DNA of 64,000 nt, from assembly GCA_963575745.1 (NCBI GenBank), contig CAUYUJ010015303.1, forward strand, positions 1-64,000, read 5' to 3'. The position numbers and the translations under genes are program-made. The stretch's first letter is position 1, and each line of letters opens with the position of its first letter. Source of the stretch: Prorocentrum cordatum (Eukaryota; Sar; Dinophyceae; Prorocentrales; Prorocentraceae). Below are positions 1 to 9,775 of this stretch, piece after piece. A model generated the notes under the pieces. That model searched no databases and was not told the origin of the DNA. It was given only the letters and a program-made list of their open reading frames with translations.

Positions 1-1611
1 GGAGCAACAGAAATTCAGAGGCACAGGACAGGACAGAGAGCACGCGAGAGTTATACAGAACAGATGCTACCGTCGGGGGTGGGCGAGACTTGGCAAGCAG
101 CGCGCATCTCTCGTGGTGCTGTGTGATCGGTGCCGCCCAAGACTCTTCTGAAACACTAGGGCGCATCCAAACTCCGAGGTATTTTAATGCGGCACAGACC
201 TGAAATTCTATCCAGGCTGGGGCGTGTTCCACAATCCAGGCTCGAATTTGGGCTATAAGCTCGCCAGAAATCGCCTCTGAGAGGGGAACTACAAAGCATT
301 CCTATATTTAAGCTTGAGACCAGCGATCCTATCCGCCGCTCGGAAGATTATGCGGATGTTCTTAAGAGCAGCTAAGGAAAAGAAGCAGGCTCCCACATCG
401 TCGGCACAGCAACGCGTGACTCTTCGCTTGGGAGCATCTATCTGGGCTCTGAATTGTTTCATGAACGGGTTCGTCGACAAAGCATAGATCACCCCCGAGG
501 CAGGACAGCCCTGGACGATCCCAGACGGTCCGAAGCACTACCAGCCTGACCTGAGCAGGCGAGACTCGTATAGATAAGTTGAAGAAACCAGAGAAGGGGG
601 GGTGCCACAAAGCATAGATCACCCCCGAGGCAGGACAGCCCTGGACGATCCCAGACGGTCCGAAGCACTACCAGCCTGACCTGAGCAGGCGAGATTTCGT
701 ATAGATAAGTTGGAAGAAACCAGAGAAAGGGGGGGGGGGGGAAGAGGGAAGGGAGTACCCCGATAAATCCAGGCGTGGGAAAGAGAGGGGAAACGCTTGA
801 ACAGTAGTTTCAGAGGAGACAAGATATGGATGACGAGCTTCCGCATATCTGCAGGCCAGCGAAACGGCCCCAGGACATCTAATTCGATGATCTTGGCTCC
901 AAAATGCGACCCGCGACGAACCCGCGCGGATGGTCGATGACTCCCTGAGGCTTGCGAGGACAGCGGTAAACGCAAGTGTTAGTCAGTATTTTACAATCTG
1001 CGTTGTTCAAACCTAGGGGCCCCACGGCTAGAAGTTCTCGAATCAACTCGTCGCACGCCGCGCTGCTATCCACATCTTTCGGAATAAATGCGCCTTTTAG
1101 CTCGTTAAAGTTGTAGAGCATACCGTTGCCTGATAAAATCCAGCGCAACACCTCGTGCAGCAGCTCTGCTCCACATGGATGGGCTCGCCACGCTTGGCAC
1201 GGCAATCCATCAGGGCCGGGCGCGCCGGAGGGAGACGCCGCAGGACGCGCTTGACCAAATTGAGGTCAGGAGGAGGAAGATCGGCGAGACTCTCTTGAAA
1301 ACCATACCGCTGCAAATATACCGCTGCTGCTCTCGTGTCTGTCGGTTTTCCCTGAACACCTCTCCCCAATGCGATGCGAGCCCAGCGAGGACCATGCTCG
1401 GATCCGCGACGACCGAATCTCCCTGGCGAAGCCCACGAAGACAAAGCCGACGATTAAAGCGAGCCCAAATTTTGCCGCGACGTTGCAGACCCCGAAGCTC
1501 ACGACGATGTTTGGCTTCTTCGTGTTCTGGAGCAGCAGCCTGCAGTCGGGCACGAGCGTCGCCTTGTGCGCGCTGGTTGGCCTCGTCGCGCAGAGCATTT
1601 GTCAGCTCCAA
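1..1611 (-). pseudogene. LINE 1 reverse transcriptase region (broken, runs off the window)
   Basis: Homology is scattered over several minus-strand frames. A linker (1611-1210 and 1444-1097) leads into the RT. The frame ending at 879 carries FIPKDV and PLGLNNADCKIL, typical of the early RT fingers. A degraded motif A region follows near 760-800 (FPSLSHAWIYRG). Next comes GIVQGCPASGVIYALSTNPF (about 540-450), then a CCADDVG catalytic box near 410, corresponding to the usual F/YxDD. After another frameshift near 290 the thumb continues (LKYLGVWMRPS, YNSRVLSVLS) and stays open to position 1. At least four frame changes are needed, so this is a relic. Family assignment rests on motif order only. 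Confidence 0.8.
477..733. repeat. 130-bp tandem duplication inside the LINE 1 RT
   Basis: The stretch starting at 477 recurs at 607 almost unchanged, giving a period of 130 bp and about two copies. The duplicated piece encodes the conserved RT segment around the GIVQGCPASG motif, so it disrupts the domain. Small indels separate the copies, and a G-run follows the second. Confidence 0.9.
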
Positions 1612-1734
1612 AAACTCGGCGGGGTGCTCGAGCTGGACTTTCCTGCCTAGGGGGTCGAGCGAGAGGAACCTGACTGCCAGAGGATGGGACCTGATAAGCT
1701 TTTCCCCAAGGATGTAGTCCTGACGGATAACAGC

Positions 1735-2849
1735 TCAGCTGGTTGATTTTACCACTTGGAGCTTCGCGAGCGGGCTGTTCGGGGACCCCAGGACCAGACG
1801 ATCACGAGCGAGACGGGCGGCTTCCTTCATCAACGATTTGTGGAAGTCCAGCAAGAGCGGGGGGGCCAGGTCGGACGTGTCCGCTACCTCTAAGGCCTTC
1901 GAAAGATATTGTTTGAAGACTGGGAGCTTGTAAATCTCGGGGTGCGTGGCTCTGTTATCTGAACCCTGTTCGATTCGAGGCCGAAGAGACACTACTAGCG
2001 CCGCGTGGTCCGATAAGCCAGACCAGTGAAGCGCATCTGGGAACCCCTTGACCGTCGCCGTCGCATCGAGCTGGGTCAGAATCCAGCCCGGCAGAGACGA
2101 AAAAATCCTGTCGATGTTCGACAGGGCACCTGAAGGCGCGTAAAAATGGGTGGGCTCCACCACCGAGAACTCCGCCAACGTCTGAAAGCACCTGTGCCAT
2201 TCGCTGTCACGCTGACCTCGCCATTCTTAAATATGAAAATGAGGATCGGCCTCAGGGGGCCCCAAACCGGCGCGGCCCAGGGGGGCGGCCGGGACAGGCG
2301 GCGAAGCCGAGACGTTAAAATCCCCAGAGATAACCAAGACAATCCGAGAAGGTGCTGCCAGAGCTCGCTGCCTATCAACCGATGTAGCCTCGAGGATACG
2401 GTCCCTGGTCGCTGCGTCTAAACCGGAATTGTGGATGTTATAGTGAACGAGTTCGATCTGGTTCGGGAACTTTACAGTGACTTTCAAAACTCCGCCTCTA
2501 ACCATCACCTCAGGGACTACCTCTACAGAGTTCTGGGGGTGGCTCAGCGAGAACATGGGGAGGAAGGTGATGACACCGCCCTTGGGGTAGGGAAGGTTCG
2601 GGAGGAACGAGTAGTATGCTTGCGCGGGTAGATGAGAATGATATAGATAATCTTGTGGTTCGCGATGGGACCCTCGGGCTTCCTGCACACTGACCACGGC
2701 ACCGTCGGCTAAGAGCTTAGAGAGGGAGGCGAACTTGCGAGCACGAAGGGAGAGCTCGTGGTGGAAGAGGGAGCGGGCGTTCCAAGTCACGAAGGAGATG
2801 GGGCGAGGATGAGGGAGAGCTCCTTGCCACGACCGAAAGAAGGTGCTAC
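1735..2849 (-). pseudogene. LINE 1 endonuclease (EEP superfamily) domain with one in-frame stop
   Basis: The reading frame shows the exonuclease-endonuclease-phosphatase fold signature. TWNARSLF begins near 2787, VVSVQEARGS carries the catalytic Glu, VISGDFNVS near 2310-2335 carries the Asp/Asn pair, and SDHAALVVS near 1990-2020 is the C-terminal Asp-His motif. In LINEs this domain nicks the target DNA to prime reverse transcription. The frame is continuous from about 2849 to 1735 except for one TAA codon at 2229-2227. Both flanks of that stop are collinear with the domain, so it is a nonsense change rather than a gene boundary. The residue at 2790 is GTG (Val), so it is not a natural start. 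Confidence 0.88.
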
Positions 2850-3885
2850 CCGCACCATACTGTGGGCTCAGGGCCCTGAAGAAGGGGCTGAATGCCTGGC
2901 CTCAGGCGATCACGAGCAATCCCGACGGCCGCCAGGTTGCCCATGGCCCACTCGATCTTGGGCACGTCGTTCTGTACGGGTTCCACCTTGAGGATCGGCT
3001 TCCACGAGACGGATAACTCGCCACACTCTCTATTGACGTACACTCGCATGTTTGGGCACTGGTTCCCCACCACCCGCTTGCACTGCTTGAGGAGCAGTTC
3101 CTTCTTGATCTGGCACGGCGACTTGTCCGCCCATACATGTATCTCCACAGGCACTCCATCCACGTCGAGAAGCCACTCAGGGCAGGATGCAGGGCACCCA
3201 AAGCCATTCCCACTTTCTTCGCCGCGTACGCCACGCTGCCCTTGATGCGGATGTGGAACCGCTTGGACAGCGGCTCGGACTCGATCTGAATGTCATCCTC
3301 TGAAAGCATCGCACGAGAGAGCCACGACGCGAGCGGAGGAAGAATGTGCTGCTTCGCCACGTTCGACTGCGTGCGGCACACGATGATCGCGGGATCTGGC
3401 GCCCTGTCGAAGTTGTTAGATTGTGGGGCGGGCGTCGCAGGCGCCTCACTCTGCATGATACACAAAATGGCATGTAGTTCGCGTATTTTACGCTCGAGGT
3501 CATCAACTCTTGAAGTGGTAGCTCGCTGGACGAACTCGACTGATGACAACCGAACTTCCACCCTCTTCGAAAGATCATTGCAAGATGACGTAACCGCTGT
3601 GGCCAGCGACGACACTGAGGCTTGGACTTTTCCAATGACTGTCATGAGGGAGGCCTTGGTCTCGTCCACGTAGGAGCGTAGATCATCTTCAGCGTCTTGG
3701 AAGTCGTCATCAGCTGCGTCGGCACCTCCAGCTTCAGGGGCAGCACCACGGCTACGGCTACGATCAGCAGCAGCAGCTTTCGCAGTGGGCACCCGCGGGG
3801 GGCGCAGCTCCTGGGACGGGAAGGTAGGTGCCTCGTCGAGACGGGCCGCGAGGGCCTCGGTAAGGCTCCCATGTCCTGCATTCAT
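2846..3885 (-). pseudogene. LINE 1 ORF1-like protein (coiled coil), frameshifted
   Basis: An ATG at 3885-3883 opens a frame encoding an Arg/Ala-rich N-terminus and an acidic patch (DAADDDFQDAEDDL). A helical stretch with coiled-coil character follows (RVDDLERKIRELHAIL, about residues 120-140), then a globular region (IIVCRTQSNVAKQHILPPLA). Near 3170 the sense moves to another minus frame, which continues (VEIHVWADKSPCQIKKELL) to a stop at 2846. One indel therefore splits it. ORF1 proteins of LINEs bind the element RNA; that role is inferred from position upstream of the endonuclease, since no catalytic motif is visible. Confidence 0.65.
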
Positions 3886-4073
3886 CGCTCGCAGCTATCG
3901 GATAGCCTGCGCCCACAACGACAAATAACAAGTAAGAGCAATCTCTCGAGTGCCACTGAAGGCTGTGATAGAGAGGGTCGAGCGTTCACGAAGGCACAGC
4001 GCCGACGGAGTACGGACGATCCCAAAGCTAATCGCTGCACCTCGGGCGTCTATGGCCCTTCGCAAAGTTTAGC

Positions 4074-4095
4074 CTTGAGCCAAAATGGCTACGGA
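4074..4095 (-). other. Dinoflagellate spliced-leader sequence copied into the genome
   Basis: The reverse complement of 4074-4095 matches the universal dinoflagellate 22-nt spliced leader at every position, with T at the ambiguous first base. The core AGCCATTTTGGCTCAAG is intact. Spliced leaders are added in trans to mRNA 5' ends in dinoflagellates. A leader at the 5' end of a LINE therefore implies that the element was reverse transcribed from a trans-spliced transcript. No splice-donor GT follows and no SL-RNA body is present, so it is not an SL RNA gene. Confidence 0.93.
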
Positions 4096-5270
4096 CCTCC
4101 TTCCTCCTTCCTCCTCCTCCTCAGCAGCAGCAGCAGCAGCAGCATCACCATCATCCTCATCATCCTCATCCTCATCATCCTCATCATCATCCTCATCCTC
4201 GTCCTCGTCCTCATCCTCATCCTCATCCTCATCCTCCCCCCATCCCCCCCTCCTCCCCTCCTCCCCTCCTGCCCTCCTGCCCTCCTGCCCTCCTCCCCTC
4301 CTCCCCTCCTCCCCTCCTCCCCTCCTCCCTTCCCTCCTCCCCTCCTCCCTCCTCCTCCCTCCCTTCCTCCCCTCCCTCCTCCCCTCTATCCCCTCCCCCC
4401 CCTCCTCCCCCTCCTCCCCTCTCCCCCTCGCCTTCCCTCTCCCCCCTCCCCCCTCCTCCCCCTCCTCCCCCCTCCCCTCCTCCCCTCCCCCTCTCCCCTC
4501 TCACCCCCTCACCTCCTCCGCCTCCTTCTCTCTCTCCTCTCCTGCTCCCTGTCCTGCCCCGAGCCCCTCTCCGCCACTTGCTCCCTCTCCCCGCTCCCCT
4601 CTCCCCTTCCCTCTCCCCTGCTCCCGCTCCCCGTCCCCCGTTCCGCTCCCTGTCCTGCGGCCTGCTCCCTGCTCCGCTCCCTGCTCCTGTCTTCTCTGTC
4701 TGTCCTGCTCCCCGCCCCCGCCCTCTCCCTCCTCCTCCTTCTTCCTTCTTCTCCTCCGCCTCCGCCCTCCGCCTCCGCCCCTCTCCCCCCTTTCCCCCCC
4801 TTCCCTCCTCTCCTCCCCCTCCTCCTCTCCCTCCCTCCTCCCTCCCCCCCCCTCCCCCTCCCACCTCCCACTCCCCCCTCTCCCTCCCCTCCCCCTCCCC
4901 CTCCCTTCCCCCCTCCCGCCCCTCTCCGCCTCCTCTCCCTCCTCCCTCCTCCCTCCTCCCTCCGCCCTCTCTGCCCTCCTCCGCCTCCTCCCTCCCTCCT
5001 TCTCCTCATCCTCCTCCTCCATCTCCTCCTCCCTCCTCCTCCTCCCCTCCTCCCTCCTCCCTCCTCCCTCCTCCTCCTCCCTCCTCCTCCTCCTCCTCCC
5101 CTCCCTCCCTCCATCCTCCCTCTCCCTCTTCCTCCTCCTCCTCCTCCTCCTCTCCTCCTCCTCCTCTCCCCTTCCTCCTCCCCTCTTTTTTATTTCTCCT
5201 CCTCCTCCCCCTCCTGCCCTCCTCCCCCTCCTTCTCCTCCTCCTCCTCCTCCTCCTCCTCCTGCCCTCGA
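4096..5270. repeat. 1.2-kb polypyrimidine tract (CCT/CTC/TCC with CAG and CAT start)
   Basis: Plus strand is almost purely C and T from about 4225 to 5270. It is preceded by CAGCAG and TCATCC repeats (4110-4235). Units vary between CTCCT, CCCTC and CTCC. All long open frames here (Ser/Pro/Leu or Arg/Glu/Gly rich) are translations of the repeat. LINE 1 ends abruptly at its left edge. Confidence 0.95.
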
Positions 5271-5449
5271 CCATGGGGGGGGGTCCCGGGAACCAAGTCT
5301 TCCTCCCGAGCCGTCTCGCGGCCCCAGGCCTCTCGGGGGAGGCCCCAGATAAGGGCCCAGAAGACTGCGACAGCCAGGACGCCTCCAGACACCCGACGTC
5401 GTGGATTGTCACGCCGCGTGGCACCCCAGAAGTCTGCTTGGCGGCGAGC

Positions 5450-5860
5450 GGGGGAAGTGGGAAGGAGAGAAGGCCATCTCAGAAGGCGGCGGGACGTCTC
5501 AGGAGCCCTCGCGCCTTCTGAGAAGTTGTATCTGCCTTCGGGGAAGGCTTAGAAAATTTCCCACAAGGCCGTGGGACTTACGGGCCTTCTGAGAAGGCCC
5601 ACCCCCACTCGCTTTCCCCCTCGCTCGCCGCCGATCTGCACCTCTCCCTGTCGGGGAGACGTAAGACTCGGGTTCGGGGGACTCGGGTTGGCCTGACGGG
5701 GTCATCACATGAACGACCAGGGCCCAAGTCTGAGAAGTTATCTGAGCCTTCCCCGAAGACACAGAACACTTCTCAGACGGCGCGAGGGCTTCTGAGAAGT
5801 CCCGCCGCCTTCTGAAAAGGCCTTCTCCTTCTCACTTCCCCTCCTCGCTCACCGCCGATT
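5450..5860. mobile_element. Family B inverted-repeat element (copy 1, plus partial inverted copy)
   Basis: Left arm GGCGGCGAGCGGGGGAAG (from about 5450) and right arm ending CTCGCTCGCCGCC (about 5633) are inverted. Between them lie TCTCAGAAGGCGGCGGGA and GCCTTCGGGGAAGGCTTAG. A second, partly complete copy in the opposite sense occupies about 5728-5858. Related copies are at 15127-15275 and 18457-18664. The element is short, has no coding capacity and has inverted ends, so it resembles a MITE or foldback repeat. Mobilising enzyme unknown. Confidence 0.7.
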
Positions 5861-5876
5861 CATGCTGAACAGGAAT

Positions 5877-6089
5877 TTCGGCGCCCGAGATGGGCACAGA
5901 AAGAATGGGTACAATGCCCAACAACAAATGTTGTCCCAAACCAACAGCGGCCACTGTTGGGCAGGCGGCCTTCTGTTTCAAATGGACGCAGGCCGCGGCG
6001 ACACCGACAGCGAGTCCTGCTCAAAATCAACAGGAACTGCTGTTGGGCAATGTACCCATTCTTTCCGTACCCATTTCGTTCGTGCCGAA
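5877..6089. mobile_element. 213-bp element with about 45-bp imperfect terminal inverted repeats
   Basis: The left arm from 5877 starts TTCGGC and contains AAGAATGGGTACAATGCCCA. The reverse complement of the right arm (6038-6089) starts TTCGGC and contains AAGAATGGGTACATTGCCCA. The interior has a smaller inverted pair, CCAACAGCGGCCACTGTTGG. Flanks share GGAA on both sides, a weak candidate target duplication. No open frame of its own. It is a MITE-like repeat; the family was not recognised. Confidence 0.65.
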
Positions 6090-6173
6090 GGAAAGCGCGC
6101 GTGCTCGCGCGGGCCGCCTTGGCCGGCAGGGGGCACGCCAGCACGGCCTTCTCCACGAACTCCACGGCTCGCC

Positions 6174-6176
6174 GCG

Positions 6177-6245
<69 letters not shown>

Positions 6246-6660
6246 AACGGCGCCACCGTTTTCGACGTCATCATCGTCGTCGCCGCCGCCACCGCCGAAG
6301 CCAACGCCAGCGTCGCCACAGCCAGCGCCGCCGCCGCCGTCGACCGCCGTCGACCGCCGTCGTCGTGGTCGTCGCCGACCATCGTCGTCGAGGCTCGTCC
6401 CCGAGCGCGCACGCGCGCGCAGCGCAACGCGGCCTTTGACCTCGTCGTCCTCGAGCTGCACGCCGGGCGGCAACGGGGGGAAGTCCCCGTTGGGCAGATG
6501 GTCGGCGGAGGAGGACGTCGAAGAGTGCCCGCCGCCCCGGCAGTTCCGCGGGGAGGAGGAGGAGGAGGAGGAGGAGGAGGAGGAGGAGGAGGAGGAGGAG
6601 GAGGAGGAGGGGGAGGAGGAGGAGGAGGAGGAGGAGGAGGAGGAGGAGGAGGGAGATTCG
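6174..6660. repeat. (GAC)n, GCC/GTC-rich and (GGA)n simple repeats
   Basis: A pure GAC run covers 6174-6245. Imperfect CGTCGC/GCCGCC sequence follows to about 6440, and a near-pure GGA run covers 6550-6655. Asp, Thr, Gly and Glu homopolymer frames here are repeat translations. Confidence 0.95.
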
Positions 6661-7640
6661 TGGTGAGCGAGCAGCTTGGGGACCTGGGCCATTGGGCGAG
6701 GATGCCTCCGACGCCTTGGGCTGCCCGGGCGCCAACGTCAAGTGCCAAGCCACCAAGACTTCCCGAGTCCCTTCCTCCAAGGGAGGAGTGGATCTCATGT
6801 TGCATCTTCGGGGGGCCTAATCTGTCCCATCGCGCCTCCGTCCGCGCCGAATCCGCATCGAATCCATGGCGACATGCCGAACGCGGCGAATCCGCGTCGA
6901 ATCCACGTCGAATCCGCGTCGAACCCACGCCAGATACAAAGAAAAAACTGCATTCACAGGACGGGCAAAAGTTGGAGGCTTAGAAAATTAGAACCGACAC
7001 CAACACCGAGGCTTGCCTCCACCAGGGGAAGGTGGTCCTGGATTCTGGTAGTGGCAATTCATATTTCGGCCACCTTGAAGCCCGAATATTTACCACCGTC
7101 ACCGAGATCGGGATCATCTTCCCTCGGTGGAGGCGCATCGCCGATCTTGGTTGGTGACAACCTCTAGGCCTCCGAAAAATCCCCCCATGATGCAACGCCA
7201 AGGACCCTGCGGCTCCGGCTCCGGCGGAGCGCCGGCCAGGTCCCGAGCTGGTGCGGCGGCCCCCTGCCACGGCCCGAGCGCCGCGGCCAGGGTCGGGGAA
7301 CTCTGTGGCACGGCCAGACCATCATCGGTTGGGTGTGCCTTTGGGGTCAGAGCTGCAGGGGGGGCATTGCGTCGCGGCGCTTTGGTCTTACACTGCTTTC
7401 GCCAACTCTGTGCGTCAAGACGTTTGGCGGCGACACTCTGGTCAACGCTTTGGACGGCGATACTTGGTGGCACGGCCAGACCATCATCGTGAGGCCCTCG
7501 GGAGATGGCGAGGTCATCGGGACACCTGTCCCTGGGCAGCCTTGGGACCCCTGATTTCCTCCCCTGGGCCTCCAACGTCGCAATCTGTTCGCTCACCACG
7601 CGGGCGCTGGAACTCTCGACTGGAGGGATCCCAATAACGT
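6661..7640. other. No gene recognised; short 12-bp repeat at 6840-6936
   Basis: The only clear structure is a degenerate TCGAATCCGCG repeat (about 12-bp period, 6840-6936). A short duplicated phrase GGCACGGCCAGACCATCATC also occurs at about 7315 and 7469. Open frames overlap on all strands, as expected in GC-rich noncoding DNA, and none has a recognisable domain. Confidence 0.6.
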
Positions 7641-7650
7641 GGCCCGAGCG

Positions 7651-7764
7651 GATGGGGTCGGAGGGTCGCGCCGGATCGCCGATGTCGGCGTGGAGAAAAT
7701 GTTACTCCACATCGAGCCGCATCGCCGATGCATCGGCGATGTGGCGCAACCCTCCGACCCCATC
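7651..7764. repeat. 114-bp inverted repeat (hairpin-forming)
   Basis: GATGGGGTCGGAGGGT at 7651 is answered by ACCCTCCGACCCCATC ending at 7764. Inner arms (ATCGCCGATG against CATCGGCGAT) extend the pairing, and a second small hairpin (GTGGAGAAAA against TTACTCCAC) lies inside. No coding content. Confidence 0.8.
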
Positions 7765-7854
7765 GACCCGGACTCCGTTTGGGAGGCCTGGACCTTGACC
7801 CTTGACCACCCCCCCCCCCGAAGACCGCTGCTACATCCCGGCCCGTCTTTCATA

Positions 7855-8363
7855 AGAGAAGAAAAAACGCCATTAAACATAAACTTTTGGCGCTCCGCGC
7901 GGATTTCTTGGATCTGCGCAGAACCCCCTCCCTGGCGCGCGGAGCGCGCCAAGGGCGGCGCCGGTCGCTGCAGACCAAGCCCTAGAGACGCCTTCAGACG
8001 CCGGGCCTCCGGTCGCAGGAGCAGGAAAAGGAGGAGGAGGAGGAGGGGCAAGAAGAAAAAGCATTGCGAACAAACGCCGAACAGGACAGGAGGAGGGAGG
8101 GGAGCGGCAGAGGCAGCGCAGAGCAAGCAGGAACGAGGGGGCGGACGGAGGAGGTCGTCGCCGTGGACGGGGGAGGGGGCGGTCGTGGTCAGGGCAGGGC
8201 GTCGGGGGCGTTGGTCGTCGGGGGCGGTCGTGGTCGTCGGGGAGGGTCGTGGTCGTCGGGGCGGCGCCGGAGGCGCCGCCGGAAGGAGGGCCCAGCGCGG
8301 ATCCAAGAAATCCGCGCGGAGCGCCAAAAAGTTTATGTTCATGGCGTTGTTCGTTCTTCGAGT
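7855..8363. mobile_element. Family C inverted-repeat element (copy 1)
   Basis: The left end (about 7859-7925) reads GAAGAA, CGCCATTAAACATAAACTTT, then TGGCGCTCCGCGCGGATTTC. The reverse complement of the right end (about 8298-8363) reads GAAGAA, CGCCATGAACATAAACTTT and the same GCGCTCCGCGCGGATTTCTT. The arms are about 60 bp and the interior about 370 bp, G-rich towards the right. A shorter relative sits at 19115-19245. Open frames within it on both strands are products of the inverted sequence and match no family I know. Confidence 0.7.
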
Positions 8364-8566
8364 CTTGAAACGCCCCCGAGACCCACGGGACGCCTCCGTG
8401 CGCCGAACACTGCGAGAGACCCCTCGCCTCCTGGGCCACCCCACTTCGCGCACCGCGCCCCTCCAGGCGCGGCGAACGGTCCTCTTCGCGCCCTCGCGAC
8501 GCCCACCGGCAGGAAGGACAACCGCTCTCACCTGCCTGCCTACCAGACCACCCCAACCCAACCTGA

Positions 8567-9222
8567 GGTCGGGCATGTCCCCCTACGGGCAGATTTGGGA
8601 GGAAACATAAATAATAGTCAATTACCCCAGCGCGACCCTACCTAGGAGTTGGAGCCCCTAGGAAAGCAGCACTAGTAGTAACAGTAAAGCTAAGCTAAAG
8701 CTAAGCTGAAACTAAGCTGAAGCTAAGCTAAAGCTAAGCTAAAGCTAAGCTAAAACTAAGCTGAAGCTAAGCTATATCTAAGATAAAGCTAAGCTAAAGC
8801 TAAGCTAAAGCTAAGCTATATATAAGCTAAAGCTAAGCTAAAGCGAAGCAAAAGCTAAGCTACATATAAGCTAAAGCTAAGCTAAATCTAAGCTAAAGCT
8901 AAGCTAAATCTAAGTTAAAGTTAAGTTAAAGCTAAGGCTACAGCTAAGCTAAAGCTAAGCTAAAGCTAAGCTAAAGCTAAGGCTAAAGCTAAAGCTAAAG
9001 CTAAAGCTCCCAAGGGACGGGGGAACCGCGGGGCGGATACTGGGGGAACCGCCCGGGGCGAGGAACACTGCCCAGCCCCTTTAAGCCCAGCGAGTAAGAA
9101 CCCTCTAGGCAGAGCCTAGGTAGGGAAAAATGTTCAAAACTGTCAAAATTGATCGGGAAATCGTCGCCAGAAAAAAATTTGACTATTCTTGAATATTCCT
9201 CCTGTAGAGGGACATGCCCGAC
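8567..9222. mobile_element. Family A inverted-repeat ends enclosing an AAGCTA minisatellite
   Basis: GGTCGGGCATGTCCCCCTAC (8567) and the inverted copy CCTGTAGAGGGACATGCCCG (ending 9222) are the ends shared with the elements at 17452-17602 and 18186-18288. Next to them lie the family's AATAGTCAA and TTTGACTATT. An outer pair of about 30-bp inverted sequences (ACCACCCCAACCCAACC near 8545, its relative near 9350 on the other strand) suggests nesting. No 3-bp TTA duplication is visible at this copy. Confidence 0.55.
8678..9008. repeat. AAGCTA/AAGCTAAGCT minisatellite
   Basis: Roughly 330 bp of variants of AGCTAA(A)AGCTA, with a unit of 5-6 bp combined into 11-12 bp. A few TATA variants occur around 8770-8870. 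AGCT is self-complementary, so both strands look alike. Confidence 0.93.
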
Positions 9223-9616
9223 GTAAACCCAACCCGAAGATCCGAATCTCGGATTGAGAGGGGTACGGGCTTCCTGTGTGATTTTGTTCCATGTTCCCCG
9301 ACCCCCCCCAACTGGGAATGGAGGGCAAATCGGGGCCTTCGGGTTGGGCTGGGGTGGTTTGGTGGGCGGTGATCAGCCAGACCGCGACGCCCCGAGCCCG
9401 GACACCATCGCGCCCCTGGGGACGACCCGGGCCTCGACCTTCCCCGAGCCGCAGGCCCTGGGCCGCCCTCTGCGGCAAAGCGGCGCCGGCCTCTCGGGAT
9501 ATGGAGGAGGCGACGGACCCGCCCATGGCGCGAGAACCCGCGCAGGGACACAGCTGGGCGCCCCCTCGAGGAGAGGGCACGCGCGGGGTCGCTGTTGGGG
9601 GCGGGGGGGGGGAGAA
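9223..9616. other. No gene recognised between repeats
   Basis: GC-rich sequence with overlapping open frames on both strands but no domain. It contains the inverted partner (about 9334-9376) of sequence at 8528-8566. Confidence 0.5.
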
Positions 9617-9680
9617 CCTCCTCCCCCTCCTCCCCCTCCTCCTCCTCCTCCTCCTCCTCCTCCTCCTCCTCCTCCTCCTC
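9617..9680. repeat. (CTC)n microsatellite
   Basis: CCTCCCCCTCC followed by a pure CTC run. It produces the poly-Glu, poly-Leu and poly-Arg frames seen here. Confidence 0.95.
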
Positions 9681-9775
9681 GTGAAATTCATGCTCATCCT
9701 CCTCTGGCGAGCGCGACGGCCAACGCATTGGCACCCATGACCTCGCGCATTTGCTCGGTCGTGGGCTGCAGCCCT

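Larger units (their letters stand above)
1..4095 (-). mobile_element. Decayed non-LTR retrotransposon (LINE 1) beginning with a spliced leader
   Basis: Read on the minus strand, the element starts with a perfect spliced-leader copy (4095-4074). It continues through a 5' untranslated stretch of about 190 nt, an ORF1-like protein, an apurinic-type endonuclease domain and a reverse transcriptase that runs off the window edge at position 1. Order and motifs are those of a LINE. Several frameshifts and in-frame stops mean it cannot be expressed as it stands. The 5' end abuts a CCT-rich tract, so the 5' boundary is defined. The 3' boundary lies outside the window, so a target-site duplication cannot be checked. 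Confidence 0.85.

Noticed and set aside
7639-8610. Plus-strand 323-residue frame as a gene
   Set aside because: It spans the family C inverted repeat from arm to arm, and a similar frame exists on the opposite strand because of the symmetry.
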